Assembly (NCBI GenBank): GCA_002050365.1 | Contig: MWYZ01000061.1 | Span: 1-46,995 of the forward strand | Direction of reading: 5' to 3' | From: Acidobacteria bacterium 28-1 | GTDB taxonomy: Bacteria; Acidobacteriota; Blastocatellia; Pyrinomonadales; Pyrinomonadaceae | DNA length: 46,995 nucleotides | Shown: one piece after another, positions 1 through 9,039 of the stretch | Layout of the letters: the number at the start of each line of letters is the position of its first letter | Position numbering within the stretch: position 1 is the first letter of the stretch | The notes under the pieces: model-generated | The model's input: only the letters and a program-made list of their open reading frames with translations | Told to the model about the DNA's origin: nothing | The model's database searches: none | Program-made: the position numbers and the translations under genes

Positions 1-168
1 GAGAGATTGAAAATCAAGACCAAAGAAAATCATTTTGCTTTAAAATCGAAACTTTATCTCAAAGCCTTGATGTCGGCTTTTCAAACTCTCAAAAACTTAA
101 ACCAGGTTCATCTCTGCGTAAGGTGAGTTGGTAAATTAAACAACGACGGCGCGGTTGATGAACTCGCG
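1..168. other. Left edge of window, no confident gene
   Basis: The frame used by the downstream YARHG gene is interrupted by TGA at 124-126. From 127 to 168 it already encodes the beginning of a YARHG-like repeat, but with no ATG, GTG or TTG before 169. Another frame is open from position 3 to a TAA at 132-134 and could be the last 43 residues of a gene cut by the window edge; I cannot recognise it. No convincing ribosome binding site or promoter is visible. Confidence 0.4.
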
Positions 169-1155
169 TTGCTCCGCGGAGTCGTGTTCGGCAAGCGCGG
201 GCGCGTGTTCAAAGAACGCTCAATTCAGGATTATTTGGAAACGCAAACTTGGTATAAGCCGAAAGCAAATTTTACAAATGCGGTATTAACCCGTATTGAG
301 CGCGATAATCTTGATTTGATTCGCTTGACGGAAGCCGTGAAACATTCGAACGTTCAACCGGGCGATTTGCGTCTATGGCAGACGGCGGAAATTCCCGATG
401 ACAAACTTTACGTCAACTCACCTTCGGACTGGCGTGTAATGATTGCCGAAGTCGAAGCGGTTCACGGCAAACGCTTCGACGACGAACCGTGGCTTCAAAA
501 ATACTTTGAGGAACGCTATTGGTATAAGGCAAACGCGAATTACAACCCGGCAATCTTGAATGAATTCGAGCGCAAGAATCTTGAAAAATTAAATGCCAAG
601 CGCAACGAAGACCGCAAGGTCGCCATTGCGGTCGGCGATATGGACAAATTTCAAAACGTCTTGCTAACGGAAGATTTATTAAAAGGTTTGACGATGAACG
701 ATTTGCGCTTGATTCGCAATGAATTTTGGGCGCGGCGCGGTCGGAAATTCGTCACGCCCGGCTTCAGCGCGATTTTTGAGTGGCAAGATTGGTATAAGCC
801 TTTGAAAGACCAATCGAAAGTTAAATTCAACCCGACGGAAGAACAAAACGTCAAACTCATCGAACGGGAAGAAGCGAAATTGCGCGAGAAAATCTCGACC
901 GAGCCGATAACTAACGAAATGGTTGATGGTTTATTCGTCGAAGATTTGCGCGTTTTGCGTAACGAGATTTACGCAAAACACGGCAGAGTTTTTAAAGACC
1001 CGAACCTGCAAAAATACTTTGCGGCGCAAGCGTGGTATCAGCCGAATCCCGAATTCAAAGACGATATGCTGACCGAAACGGAATCGAAAAACTTGGCGAT
1101 TATTAAGGAAGTTGAAGAGTATTCAATCAGCAAGTTCTCCGAAGTCGAGGGCTGA
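169..1155 (+). CDS. YARHG-repeat protein, apparent 5' end missing
   Basis: The protein has four YARHG-type repeats, a domain of extracellular or envelope proteins with unknown biochemical role. The cores are at about residues 5-14 (FGKRGRVF), 94-103 (EAVHGKRF), 185-194 (FWARRGRKF) and 266-275 (IYAKHGRVF). Each is followed by an aromatic WY pair about 20 residues later and an E-rich helix. The second repeat is the most divergent. The only start in frame is a TTG at 169, which falls inside the first repeat: the residues just before it, encoded from about 150, already read like a repeat beginning. There is no signal peptide and no ribosome binding site. The gene is therefore probably truncated or frameshifted at its 5' end, or its true start lies in another frame upstream. 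The repeat assignment is solid; the function is unknown. Confidence 0.75.
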   Translation: MLRGVVFGKRGRVFKERSIQDYLETQTWYKPKANFTNAVLTRIERDNLDLIRLTEAVKHSNVQPGDLRLWQTAEIPDDKLYVNSPSDWRVMIAEVEAVHGKRFDDEPWLQKYFEERYWYKANANYNPAILNEFERKNLEKLNAKRNEDRKVAIAVGDMDKFQNVLLTEDLLKGLTMNDLRLIRNEFWARRGRKFVTPGFSAIFEWQDWYKPLKDQSKVKFNPTEEQNVKLIEREEAKLREKISTEPITNEMVDGLFVEDLRVLRNEIYAKHGRVFKDPNLQKYFAAQAWYQPNPEFKDDMLTETESKNLAIIKEVEEYSISKFSEVEG

Positions 1156-1170
1156 TAAGGTTCACTTTTT

Positions 1171-1191
1171 AAGTTCCGCGTGTCGGAACTT
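1171..1191 (+). terminator. Short hairpin after YARHG gene
   Basis: An 8-bp perfect stem (AAGTTCCG / CGGAACTT) with a 5-nt loop lies 15 bp after the stop codon. The U tract after it is poor (TTTC), so this is a weak terminator candidate. Confidence 0.35.
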
Positions 1192-1198
1192 TCAAAAC

Positions 1199-1282
1199 AA
1201 ATTTACAGGGATAACAAGATAGGCAGGGATAAGAAATAAATTTTAATTTAATCCCTGTTCATCCTATTATCCCTGTAAATTT
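1199..1282. repeat. Intergenic palindrome built of 9-bp units
   Basis: Arms at 1199-1230 and 1251-1282 pair at about 28 of 32 positions around a 20-nt AT-rich loop. The right arm splits into degenerate 9-mers: ATCCCTGTT, CATCCTATT, ATCCCTGTA. It sits between the YARHG gene and the J-domain gene. The structure resembles the uvsE-flanking palindromes at 5511 and 6518, though the word differs. The transcript could fold into a long stem, acting as a terminator or RNA-end protector. Confidence 0.75.
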
Positions 1283-1312
1283 TTCTTTGTATCTTTGTGA
1301 TAAGATTTTTCT

Positions 1313-2131
1313 ATGAATGTAAGTTCACCCGAAGAAATCGAACTCGATAAAAAGCGGTGCGTCCTCGAACGCCTCAAAGAAAAGCTCGCCGCGAGCGAAG
1401 TGCAAATGACCGAATTTCGCGCCGAACTCAAACAATTCGAGGCACAATATACGATGGAAGTCGGACGGCTCTACGCCGATTTAGACGAAATCGAAGCGCA
1501 GATTGCCGAAGAAGAAGTCAAACTCCTGCCTGACGACGAAGAAATCAAAAAACGCGCCGAAGAACTGCGCCGCCGTGCCGAAGAATCAGCCGCCAACGCC
1601 GACGAAGAAAATTGGGCGGGCTGTTCGTTCAAATATCAATCAACTGCTGAAGCGAAAAAGGCTTATTACAATTTAGCCAAAATCATTCACCCTGATTTGG
1701 CTCTCGACGCGGAAGAAAAGGAAAAACGCCACGATTTGATGGCACGCCTGAACGATGCTTATTCAGCGGGCGATCAAACTCTTCTGAATAAATTGGTTGA
1801 AGATTTTCGAGATTCGCCCGATTTAATCAAAGGCGATTCAATCGGCGACGAACTCGTCCGCGCTATTCGACAGATTTTCCAAGTAAAAAATCGCTTGAAG
1901 GAACTCCGCGCCGAACGATTAACGACTGAACTTTCCGAACTTTATACGCTTCGGGAAAAAGTCCGTTTGGAGATGCTCGAAGGCAGAAATTTAATCAAAC
2001 AAATGGCTGAAAGAACAAAAACCCTTATCAAAAAAGCGGAACGCCGTCTGGTAAATTTGCGAGAGTTAAATCTGGCGCAGGAAGATTATATTAACGAACG
2101 ATTCGGAATGGACATTTCGGCTTTCCGATAA
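1313..2131 (+). CDS. Coiled-coil J-domain (DnaJ-like) protein
   Basis: This looks like a cytoplasmic J-domain protein flanked by long coiled coils. Residues 8-95 are a charged coiled coil. Residues about 108-165 form a J-like helical hairpin with the HPD motif at 126-128 (KIIHPDLA), the element that stimulates DnaK ATPase in true J proteins. Residues about 180-255 are again coiled coil. There is no Gly/Phe linker, zinc finger or DnaJ C-terminal domain, so it is a specialised J protein rather than DnaJ itself. The ATG at 1313 is preceded by only a weak ribosome binding site and lies 30 bp after a long palindrome. The client or partner is unknown. Confidence 0.75.
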   Translation: MNVSSPEEIELDKKRCVLERLKEKLAASEVQMTEFRAELKQFEAQYTMEVGRLYADLDEIEAQIAEEEVKLLPDDEEIKKRAEELRRRAEESAANADEENWAGCSFKYQSTAEAKKAYYNLAKIIHPDLALDAEEKEKRHDLMARLNDAYSAGDQTLLNKLVEDFRDSPDLIKGDSIGDELVRAIRQIFQVKNRLKELRAERLTTELSELYTLREKVRLEMLEGRNLIKQMAERTKTLIKKAERRLVNLRELNLAQEDYINERFGMDISAFR

Positions 2132-2187
2132 TTTTTAATCGCTTGTTTATGTAATTCTGATACTTCTAATTCTAAACAATTAAAAGG

Positions 2188-3063
2188 TTAAAATTTAGTG
2201 AAAAAGTCTTCGTCGATTTCAACTTCTTCAACGATTTTTGTTTTTACACCAAGCGAAAACTCTTTCAATTTTTCGCACAATAGTTCACCATCAATTAAAT
2301 CAATTGGCGGCGCACCATCTCTTGTCGCTTCCTTTCTCGCGTCTCGCGTGAAATTTCCTGTCGTGATAAAAATGCCTTTGTCTGCTCTACCTTGCATTGC
2401 TCCACGAAAATCTCTGATTTGACTTGGTGTGATTGAACCTTTGTATCTTTTACACTGAAAAATAACGTGAAAGCTAAGAAGTCCGCTCATTCGTGCAATT
2501 CCTTTTCCATCAATTCCACCATCACCGCTTCTACCTGTTACTTCAACTTCTACGAAACCACTTTCGCGTAATAATCTTTGCGCTAATCTTTCAAAAGCAT
2601 TCGGAGAAATTTCCAAGATAGTGTCTAAAAGCTGTTCTTTCCATTCCAGACTTTCTTCAACTTCTTTTTCTATTTCAGTAGTTGAAGTTTCATCTTGAGA
2701 CTTTTTATTCGATTTTTTGTTGTTTGATTTACCGTGTCGAACAATTTCATCAGTATTTATTTGTTTAGTGTCTATTTCAGATTCGGTTAAATTCCAAACT
2801 CCACGCGCTGAGTTTTCCAGTAAGCCAAATTTTTTCAAATATGTTCTTGCCCAAGCTAATCTATAATCTACTTCACTTTGAGAGCCATCTTCTTTGTGTG
2901 GAACTTGAAGAACTTCTTCTGAAAAGTTTTCCAATTCATAAACTTTTTCGTTGACTTCTTCGATAGTTCCCGAACCACCTAAATTCATTAAGGCGTTCAA
3001 AACAGGAATCATTAATTTGTCGTAAGGTGGAACGTGTTCTGCACCTTTTCTTTTTCTTGCCAT
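2188..3063 (-). CDS. Mrr-family restriction endonuclease
   Basis: This is a probable type IV restriction enzyme that cleaves modified foreign DNA. Residues about 12-95 form an Mrr N-terminal winged helix. A charged low-complexity linker follows (about 100-140), then an Mrr catalytic domain (about 145-270). The PD-(D/E)XK core is visible: E158, the GDGGID stretch with D181 and D185, then QCK at 203-205. That Q-x-K form is typical of Mrr. The family fold and residues are clear; specificity is not predictable. It starts 10 bp after the stop of the upstream minus-strand gene, so it may be cotranscribed with it. Its codons look more A/T-ending than those of its neighbours (for example TCTTCT-type Ser/Lys-rich stretches), consistent with acquisition by transfer. 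Confidence 0.88.
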   Translation of the reverse strand: MARKRKGAEHVPPYDKLMIPVLNALMNLGGSGTIEEVNEKVYELENFSEEVLQVPHKEDGSQSEVDYRLAWARTYLKKFGLLENSARGVWNLTESEIDTKQINTDEIVRHGKSNNKKSNKKSQDETSTTEIEKEVEESLEWKEQLLDTILEISPNAFERLAQRLLRESGFVEVEVTGRSGDGGIDGKGIARMSGLLSFHVIFQCKRYKGSITPSQIRDFRGAMQGRADKGIFITTGNFTRDARKEATRDGAPPIDLIDGELLCEKLKEFSLGVKTKIVEEVEIDEDFFTKF

Positions 3064-3073
3064 AATTTTTAGG

Positions 3074-5395
3074 TTAGTAAGTCCGCGTTAAATCAACGCC
3101 CGTATAATAATGCTTGATAATCGCGTCGTATTTCACGCCCATCTTCGCCAAGCCGTAAGCACCATATTGGCACATTCCAACGCCGTGTCCCCAACCGCGT
3201 CCGGTGAAGGAATATGAGATTGCTCTACCGCTTCCGTCATAGCGTTTGTTAATGACGAAAAGCTGTTCGTTGAGTCGTAACGCCGAACGGATTTTTCCGC
3301 CTTTCAGGGAAAATCTGCCGTTTGTGCCGATGATTTCGAGTTCGATGGCGCGGCGCGAAAAGCCTCTCTGCGCGACCCTAACATCAATCAGCGAACCGAT
3401 TCCGCGCACGTAACGCGAGAGGCGCGATTGAACAGTTGAGGGCGAAAGTGTTGTGTTCCAAATTGTAAAAGGTGAATTTTTTTCCGCCGTCGCGGTCGTT
3501 GTCGTCGGCACGACTTCTAAATAAATGATTTCGCCTAAAGCATTCGTTTGGAAATTGACCGTTTCGCCGCCGACGAGCGCGGTTTCTTTGACTTGATAAA
3601 AATAGTCGCCGAATTGCCGTAGGAGAAAAACGTCCGAACGAACGACAATTTGTTTTTCGGTTTTGCCTGTTTTGATAACTAGCTTGCCGTCAGCGCTTGA
3701 TTTGGTCGTGCCGGTTTGAAGCGTTGGCAGCCATTTCTTTTGTTTGTAAATCTGCTCGACGAGGCGCAGCATTTTAGCACGTGAAAAGGCGCGGTTCGGT
3801 TTCAAAGTAAAATCTGGGTAAAGAGTGAAAAAGCCATCGCGGAAAAGGACGGCGACATCGGCGCGGCGATTTTTTGGAATCTCGCCAGCGTCGTCAAACG
3901 CGAGATGGTAATTAATGTCAGCTTCCGAAAGAAGCGTGTCGGCGTATCCGTCGCCGTAAATCATCTGCGCTAAAATGCGGGCAAGTTCGAGCGGCTTCAC
4001 CGTTTCTTTGTTCACATTTGGAAAAGTTTTGCCAAATTTTATCGCCAATTGATTCAGCCAATTCGACATCTCGCTTTGCGTCGGTTCGTCTTCAAACCAA
4101 TCGTCGGACATCTGCGCGGTTGAAAGCTGAAAACCGTTGACGGCAAACAGCGACATCAAGCGGACGAGTTCAAGATTTTTTTCGTCGCGCAATTTTGCCG
4201 GTTGACGAACGGTTTTTATCAAAATCGGCTCGAAATGTTTTCCGCCTTCGAGCGAGCATTCAACGCCGCGCAAATATGGTTCGTTAAACTCGAAAATGTT
4301 TTCGGAATTTTCCGTGCGCCCGCCGCACGTCGAAGTGTACATCGCATTTATCGGTTTGCCTTTGTAAGTCGCCACAATACCGCGCGTCTCCAAAACGGCT
4401 TGCGTTCCCATTTTCGATTCGGAGGAAAAACCTCGATAAACCTGCGAGCGAACCGTCGGCAGCAAATCAAAACCCTGCGTTCCGAATTGTCCGATATTGG
4501 CGATGGCGTAAGTTCTGGCGGCAACGGCTTGCGCTTTTTGCGCTTCAATCGCGGGCAGAGAAAGTTCGTTCGGCACAACACCCAAAAGATAATCTTCCAA
4601 AGAAACGGCATTAACCACCGTCAGACTGCCGCGCGAATTGACGAAAACTTCGATGCGCCCGCGATATGCTTTGCCGTTTAAACGGACGGGCGTGGCGCGG
4701 CTGTTTATCGAGCCGAAAGCGACGGATTTTAGCGAACTGAAACTCGCATCTTTTCCGCCGTTGACAATCACTTCACGCAAGTTCGGATTGATTTCGGCAT
4801 TCGTCGGCTGGCTGGAATTAGTCGGTTTTATTAAACTGCGAACTTCTGATTTGCCGCCTTGCTTGAGTTGATTGGAAAGCGCAACCGCGTCGGTCGAAGG
4901 CTGGACAATTCTTTCCGTGACGATTTCCGCGACAAAACCTTTTTCGCTCAAATCGGCTTTAAATTCGTTTGCTTCTTCGATGGTTTCCTTCGCCTCGCCG
5001 ACACGGACGCGCCAAGTATTGGTTTTCGCATCTAACTTGACCAAAGTTTTTTCATTCGTCGCTTCGCGCACATCTTTTGCAACCGCGTCGGCTTCCTGAG
5101 AACTTTCGATGTTTACGATTTCAAAATGGTAAATGTCAAATTCGGGCGGACGATAGGAGCGCGCCGAAACGCTGACTTTAGTTGTCGCAAGAAATCTTTG
5201 CGGCTCGTCGGGGCTGACGGCAACGAGCGACGAATCGGTTGTCGTAATCGAAACAGAACTCGCGTTGGTCACCAAACCAATTCGGATAATCGGCTCTTGA
5301 TTGACGTTCAAATAATCGAATTCGCCGAATGCCGAAACGTTTGAAACTGAAAGGAGAAAGATAAAAGAAATGAATAAAATAGAGCGTAAATTCAT
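3074..5395 (-). CDS. Secreted SpoIID/LytB-domain protein with SPOR-like region
   Basis: This is an exported cell-wall-associated protein. I chose the ATG at 5395, which gives a clean signal peptide (MNLRSILFISFIFLL... cleavage near NVSAFG); an in-frame TTG at 5413 would add six residues. Residues about 85-165 look like a SPOR-type peptidoglycan-binding region. Residues about 225-375 contain the SpoIID signature (VSLEDYLLGVVPNE, then QAVAARTYA and TSTCGGRTE). The C-terminus has the matching GWGHGVGMCQYGA block near residue 740. A long insert lies between the two SpoIID blocks. SpoIID enzymes are lytic transglycosylases acting on denuded glycan; outside sporulating bacteria the role is probably wall remodelling. 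The protein is longer (773 aa) than Bacillus SpoIID. Confidence 0.88.
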   Translation of the reverse strand: MNLRSILFISFIFLLSVSNVSAFGEFDYLNVNQEPIIRIGLVTNASSVSITTTDSSLVAVSPDEPQRFLATTKVSVSARSYRPPEFDIYHFEIVNIESSQEADAVAKDVREATNEKTLVKLDAKTNTWRVRVGEAKETIEEANEFKADLSEKGFVAEIVTERIVQPSTDAVALSNQLKQGGKSEVRSLIKPTNSSQPTNAEINPNLREVIVNGGKDASFSSLKSVAFGSINSRATPVRLNGKAYRGRIEVFVNSRGSLTVVNAVSLEDYLLGVVPNELSLPAIEAQKAQAVAARTYAIANIGQFGTQGFDLLPTVRSQVYRGFSSESKMGTQAVLETRGIVATYKGKPINAMYTSTCGGRTENSENIFEFNEPYLRGVECSLEGGKHFEPILIKTVRQPAKLRDEKNLELVRLMSLFAVNGFQLSTAQMSDDWFEDEPTQSEMSNWLNQLAIKFGKTFPNVNKETVKPLELARILAQMIYGDGYADTLLSEADINYHLAFDDAGEIPKNRRADVAVLFRDGFFTLYPDFTLKPNRAFSRAKMLRLVEQIYKQKKWLPTLQTGTTKSSADGKLVIKTGKTEKQIVVRSDVFLLRQFGDYFYQVKETALVGGETVNFQTNALGEIIYLEVVPTTTTATAEKNSPFTIWNTTLSPSTVQSRLSRYVRGIGSLIDVRVAQRGFSRRAIELEIIGTNGRFSLKGGKIRSALRLNEQLFVINKRYDGSGRAISYSFTGRGWGHGVGMCQYGAYGLAKMGVKYDAIIKHYYTGVDLTRTY

Positions 5396-5510
5396 AATTG
5401 ATAATGATAACAAAGAAAATTTAGTTCTCGATATAAAATTAAAGCGTCTTATGTAAAAGCTATCGAGACGGTCAATTCAGAGTAGATGAGAGTTAATAGA
5501 TAAAAATTGA

Positions 5511-5593
5511 TTTAGCCGCGAACAGACACGGGCAGAAACAAAAACTTACTTTGATTTATTGTTCGTGACTTTTCGTGTTTGTTCGTGGCTAAA
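5511..5593. repeat. 9-mer palindrome downstream of uvsE
   Basis: The outer 20 bases of each arm (5511-5530 and 5574-5593) pair almost perfectly and end in TTTAGCC / GGCTAAA. The right arm reads as degenerate 9-mers: TTCGTGACT, TTTCGTGTT, TGTTCGTGG. Its tip sequence matches that of the palindrome at 6518-6590, so uvsE is bracketed by two related elements. Confidence 0.8.
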
Positions 5594-5601
5594 CTAAAAA
5601 G

Positions 5602-6507
5602 CTAAACGTTCAACCATTCGTTCTTCAGTTTTTCAATCGCAATTTCTTTGTGCTTTGCCTCAATTTCAATCCATGGTGCGAAGCGAAAAACTTCCGGCAT
5701 CGTAAAAATCAAATCGTGATGGGCGCGGTCTTGAAAATAGTCGCGTCCGTTCGAGATATGAACGAGTTGATTTTCAGGATTCGCCCAAGTCTCACGCGCC
5801 GCCCAGAACATTTCCGCGACCGATTCGTGATTGTAGTTGTCGAGTTTTTCGCGGCAGACGTGGTGATGCGCGTCGAAAACCATCGGGACAGAAGCGCGGC
5901 GGCAAACTTCCAAAATTTGGCTGGAAGAATAAGCGTGTTCGTCGTTTTCAAACGCGATACGCGAGCGAATTTCAAAGGGCAGTTTCTCAACTGATTCGAC
6001 AAGTTTATCCGCGCGGTCGCCTTTGCCGCCGTGAATGTTCATCGTTGCCCATTCCGAGCGCGGCTGCTCAAGCAGATCCAAAGTTTTCGCGTGCATTTTC
6101 AAAATCTTGACGCTGTTTTCAACGACGCTTTCGGAATCGGAACTTAGCACGACGTATTGGTCAGGGTGCATTACGATCCGCAAATTGTTGGCGGTTGCTT
6201 TTCGTCCCGTTACAGATAATTGTTCCGCAAAATCTTCTAAAATCTCCGCGCCAATCGGTTCATCGGAAAAAGGAAAAAGTCCCGATGTTAAACGGTAAAG
6301 ATTGATGTCGTTCGCCGCGCAGAATTTAATTGCGTTATTGATGCGGTTAATGTTTTCTTGGTAAATGACGCGGAGCATTTCTTGTTGCACGCGTTCATCA
6401 AACGACAAAAGCCGTTTGCGCGTCACGGTTTTATAGCGCACCGCGTCGGTCGTCGTGATGCAGACTAAACCGAGATTGCTTTTCACACACTGTGTTTCTG
6501 CTTTCAT
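5602..6507 (-). CDS. uvsE: UV-damage endonuclease UvsE/UvdE
   Basis: This TIM-barrel metallo-endonuclease nicks DNA 5' of UV photoproducts, an alternative to UvrABC excision. The 301 aa match the family length. Metal-site motifs are all visible: MHPDQY (H114), NIHGGK (H159), FENDE (E187), DAHHH (D212, H214), VHISNG (H250), the HHD near 263 and EIEAKHK (E281/E283, K285). ATG 6507 is the natural start (MKAETQC), although no strong ribosome binding site is seen. The gene is flanked on both sides by related palindromes (5511-5593 and 6518-6590). Confidence 0.95.
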   Translation of the reverse strand: MKAETQCVKSNLGLVCITTTDAVRYKTVTRKRLLSFDERVQQEMLRVIYQENINRINNAIKFCAANDINLYRLTSGLFPFSDEPIGAEILEDFAEQLSVTGRKATANNLRIVMHPDQYVVLSSDSESVVENSVKILKMHAKTLDLLEQPRSEWATMNIHGGKGDRADKLVESVEKLPFEIRSRIAFENDEHAYSSSQILEVCRRASVPMVFDAHHHVCREKLDNYNHESVAEMFWAARETWANPENQLVHISNGRDYFQDRAHHDLIFTMPEVFRFAPWIEIEAKHKEIAIEKLKNEWLNV

Positions 6508-6517
6508 AAATCAAATC

Positions 6518-6590
6518 TAGCCACGAATAACACAAATAGCAGGAATAAAAAAAGAAAATAAATTCGTGTTATTTGTGTTATTCGTGGCTA
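6518..6590. repeat. Perfect 20-bp-arm palindrome upstream of uvsE
   Basis: TAGCCACGAATAACACAAAT at 6518-6537 is matched exactly by its reverse complement at 6571-6590. The right side is three 9-mers: ATTCGTGTT (6562-6570), ATTTGTGTT (6571-6579), ATTCGTGGC (6580-6588). It lies between two codirectional minus-strand genes. It ends 10 bp before the M14 peptidase stop on one side and 10 bp before the uvsE start on the other, so it could affect both mRNA ends. Confidence 0.85.
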
Positions 6591-6600
6591 ATCTTTTCCC

Positions 6601-8997
6601 TTATTTCTCCAGCGCATTAAAGATAAATGGAAACGTCCCGAAAGTTTGCCCGCGATGTTGCGGACGAAACGCAAACAAAATGATTTTTCCTCGTCCGTAA
6701 TCGGTTTCAGCCAGTGCCGTTTTGCCGTTCAGATATTTCTCGCCCAGCAGCCAGCCTGACAGCAGCGCATTGCTTTTCGCGTAGGTCGCAATTGATTTAA
6801 CCTTGTTTGTGTCGCCGATTTCAAAAGCCGAGCTGTTGATAAAATAGGCGGCGGTTTGTTTGCCGAAACTTTTCCCCAGCGGATTTGTGTTGTCAACCTC
6901 GAGCGACAGAATCGAACCCGGACAATAAAATTCGCTTCTTTTCAAACCGCTCAACGCATTTTTCAGCGGTAGATTAAATCGCTTGATGATCAACTCGCAG
7001 CCGTCGTCAAAACAAATCAGCTTACCGCCGTTTTCGACAAATTTCCGCAGATTTTCAACGCCTTGCTCGCCGATTCCGCCCGTAAATTCTTTCGGGTAAT
7101 TTTCTTCTTTCAAACCGTTAACAATTTGATTTTCGCCGTCCGAAGGCAAAATTATTTCATCATAATTTAGATTACCGTTACGAAAATCGGCGTCTGAAAT
7201 TGAACGGTAGGGAACTTGAAACTGGTCGAAAACCAACCGCGTCCAACCTTCGTCCATCGAAGCGGCGAAACCTTTATAAAGTCCGATGCGCGGGTTTGTC
7301 TTCAACGGATTCGGCAAATTCGCAAACGGTTCTTTGTTTGCTTCGAGATTCAGAGTGCGGCGAACTTGATTGATGTTCGTCATTTGTTCAAGCCCGCGTG
7401 CGCTGTGCGGATATTCGACGATTTGCGTAACCGCGTATGTTTCAACGCCCATCTGGAGCGGCAGAGTCCAACCCGCAACATCATACGGCACGTCAACTTC
7501 GCCGCGTTCGTTGACGCGATTCGGATAAATTTGTTTGCCGAAAAGTGCTTCGACATTGTTGCGCTGTGGCTGGTTGGTGAAAACCATAAAACTGTTGAGC
7601 GGAACTTCTGTGTGAATAGCTTGCGTATTGGGAATCGAAGTTTTCAGTTCGCGGTTCATTTTATAAACTTCGATGCCTTGCGCGAGAAGAATTTCAATGA
7701 ACCGCGAAACGACTTCTTCGCGTCCTTGCCCCGCAAAAATCACATACGCAAGCGGCTGATTCGGATTGGCATTCGTGCGTGCACTAGCGCGGTTGAGTTC
7801 GTGAAAATTTTGCAGATAGTTCCGGCGAAACTTCGCCGCCATTTGAAGAAGCGAGCGCGAAGCCGACATTTCCATTGCGGCAATATCGCCTGCACCCCAA
7901 TATTTTGGCTGCCACGCCTGCGGATGACTGGTCGAAGTTTCAAGCGGCGAATTCAAACCTCTTGCCCCGCGCGTTTGCCGCATTTTTTCTTCCGTAATAT
8001 AGACGGGCGACATCAGATTTGCGCTTGCCGCTTCCGACAGAATGCCGATTGAATTGTGAAAATACGGCGCGGAACGAAAGCCGCCGTGCCACCAAGTATC
8101 GAACGTCGTATTGGTCGCCACGCCCGCGAATTTATTCGCCTGCAAATCAGCCGCCATTTTGTAACCCATTAAACCGACTTCGCGCAAAATAAGCGGCGGA
8201 ATATTCGGATTCGGCGGGTCGAAAAACGGCGGAATAATAAATCTCGCGCCGTTTTGTCCCATCTGATGCACGTCATAAACAATCTGCGGAAACCATTCTT
8301 GCCAAAAAAGTTTGGTTATAGCTTGCGTTTCCTTCAGGTTGAGCATAAACCAGTCGCGGTTGTTATCGTGTCCTGCGTAATGGTGGTAAAGTTCGGGCGG
8401 CGAGGTTCCCTCAAACCTGGTTCCCAAAGTTTTCCGATACCAATTTGCCACGATGTCAATGCCGTCGGGATTTGACGACGGAATCAAAAGCAGAATCGTA
8501 TTTTGCAGAATTTCGAGTGTTTCTGCGTCAGTCGCAGTTGTCATTTGATAGGCGAGATTCATAGACATCTGCGACGCGACAATTTCCGTCGAGTGAATCG
8601 AGCAGGAGATTGACACAATTGTTCTGCCTTGTCCGATTAGTTTTTCAAGTTCCGCCGCATCTTTAATTTTTCGCGGGTCAGCGAGTTTTTGATTTATTCT
8701 TTTATAATTTTCGAGATTTTTGATGTTGTCTGCCGAACTAATAAAAGCGACGACGAGCGGTTTGCCGAGCGTCGTTTTGCCGATTTCCTTAACCGTGATT
8801 TTATCGCTCGCCGCATCGAGTTTGGTAAAATAATCAGTGATTTGCCGCCAATCAGCAATCGTTTTATCGCTCGTCGGCTCGAAACCGAGAACCGATTTTG
8901 GGCTGGGAACATTTTGGGCGAAAATGTTGAGCGATAAAAGAAAAATTAAACCGCAGAGAAGCGCGAACGGACGCAGATAAAATTCAAAAAATTTCAT
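6601..8997 (-). CDS. Secreted M14-family zinc carboxypeptidase
   Basis: This is an exported metallopeptidase. A signal peptide covers residues 1-27 (cleavage after NIFA). Residues about 45-330 are an M14 carboxypeptidase-like domain with zinc ligands H135 and E138 in CSIHSTEIV and H244 in YDVHQMG. The substrate-binding NNRDW block is at 212-216, and a likely catalytic Glu is in GILSEAAS (E322). Residues about 560-798 form a second domain with a class I glutamine amidotransferase-like or ThuA-like look (ENGGKLICFDDG), common in this M14 subgroup and without a visible nucleophile triad. It most likely digests peptides outside the cytoplasm for nutrition. ATG 8997 is supported by the signal peptide. 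Confidence 0.9.
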   Translation of the reverse strand: MKFFEFYLRPFALLCGLIFLLSLNIFAQNVPSPKSVLGFEPTSDKTIADWRQITDYFTKLDAASDKITVKEIGKTTLGKPLVVAFISSADNIKNLENYKRINQKLADPRKIKDAAELEKLIGQGRTIVSISCSIHSTEIVASQMSMNLAYQMTTATDAETLEILQNTILLLIPSSNPDGIDIVANWYRKTLGTRFEGTSPPELYHHYAGHDNNRDWFMLNLKETQAITKLFWQEWFPQIVYDVHQMGQNGARFIIPPFFDPPNPNIPPLILREVGLMGYKMAADLQANKFAGVATNTTFDTWWHGGFRSAPYFHNSIGILSEAASANLMSPVYITEEKMRQTRGARGLNSPLETSTSHPQAWQPKYWGAGDIAAMEMSASRSLLQMAAKFRRNYLQNFHELNRASARTNANPNQPLAYVIFAGQGREEVVSRFIEILLAQGIEVYKMNRELKTSIPNTQAIHTEVPLNSFMVFTNQPQRNNVEALFGKQIYPNRVNERGEVDVPYDVAGWTLPLQMGVETYAVTQIVEYPHSARGLEQMTNINQVRRTLNLEANKEPFANLPNPLKTNPRIGLYKGFAASMDEGWTRLVFDQFQVPYRSISDADFRNGNLNYDEIILPSDGENQIVNGLKEENYPKEFTGGIGEQGVENLRKFVENGGKLICFDDGCELIIKRFNLPLKNALSGLKRSEFYCPGSILSLEVDNTNPLGKSFGKQTAAYFINSSAFEIGDTNKVKSIATYAKSNALLSGWLLGEKYLNGKTALAETDYGRGKIILFAFRPQHRGQTFGTFPFIFNALEK

Positions 8998-9039
8998 AGC
9001 TGTTTTGGACTTTCGGTTTTGGAATTTAAACTATTCAAG

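Noticed and set aside
7216..8052. Long plus-strand open frame of about 278 codons opposite the M14 peptidase gene
   Set aside because: It is antisense to a well-supported gene, has no family-like sequence and no ribosome binding site; a shadow frame.
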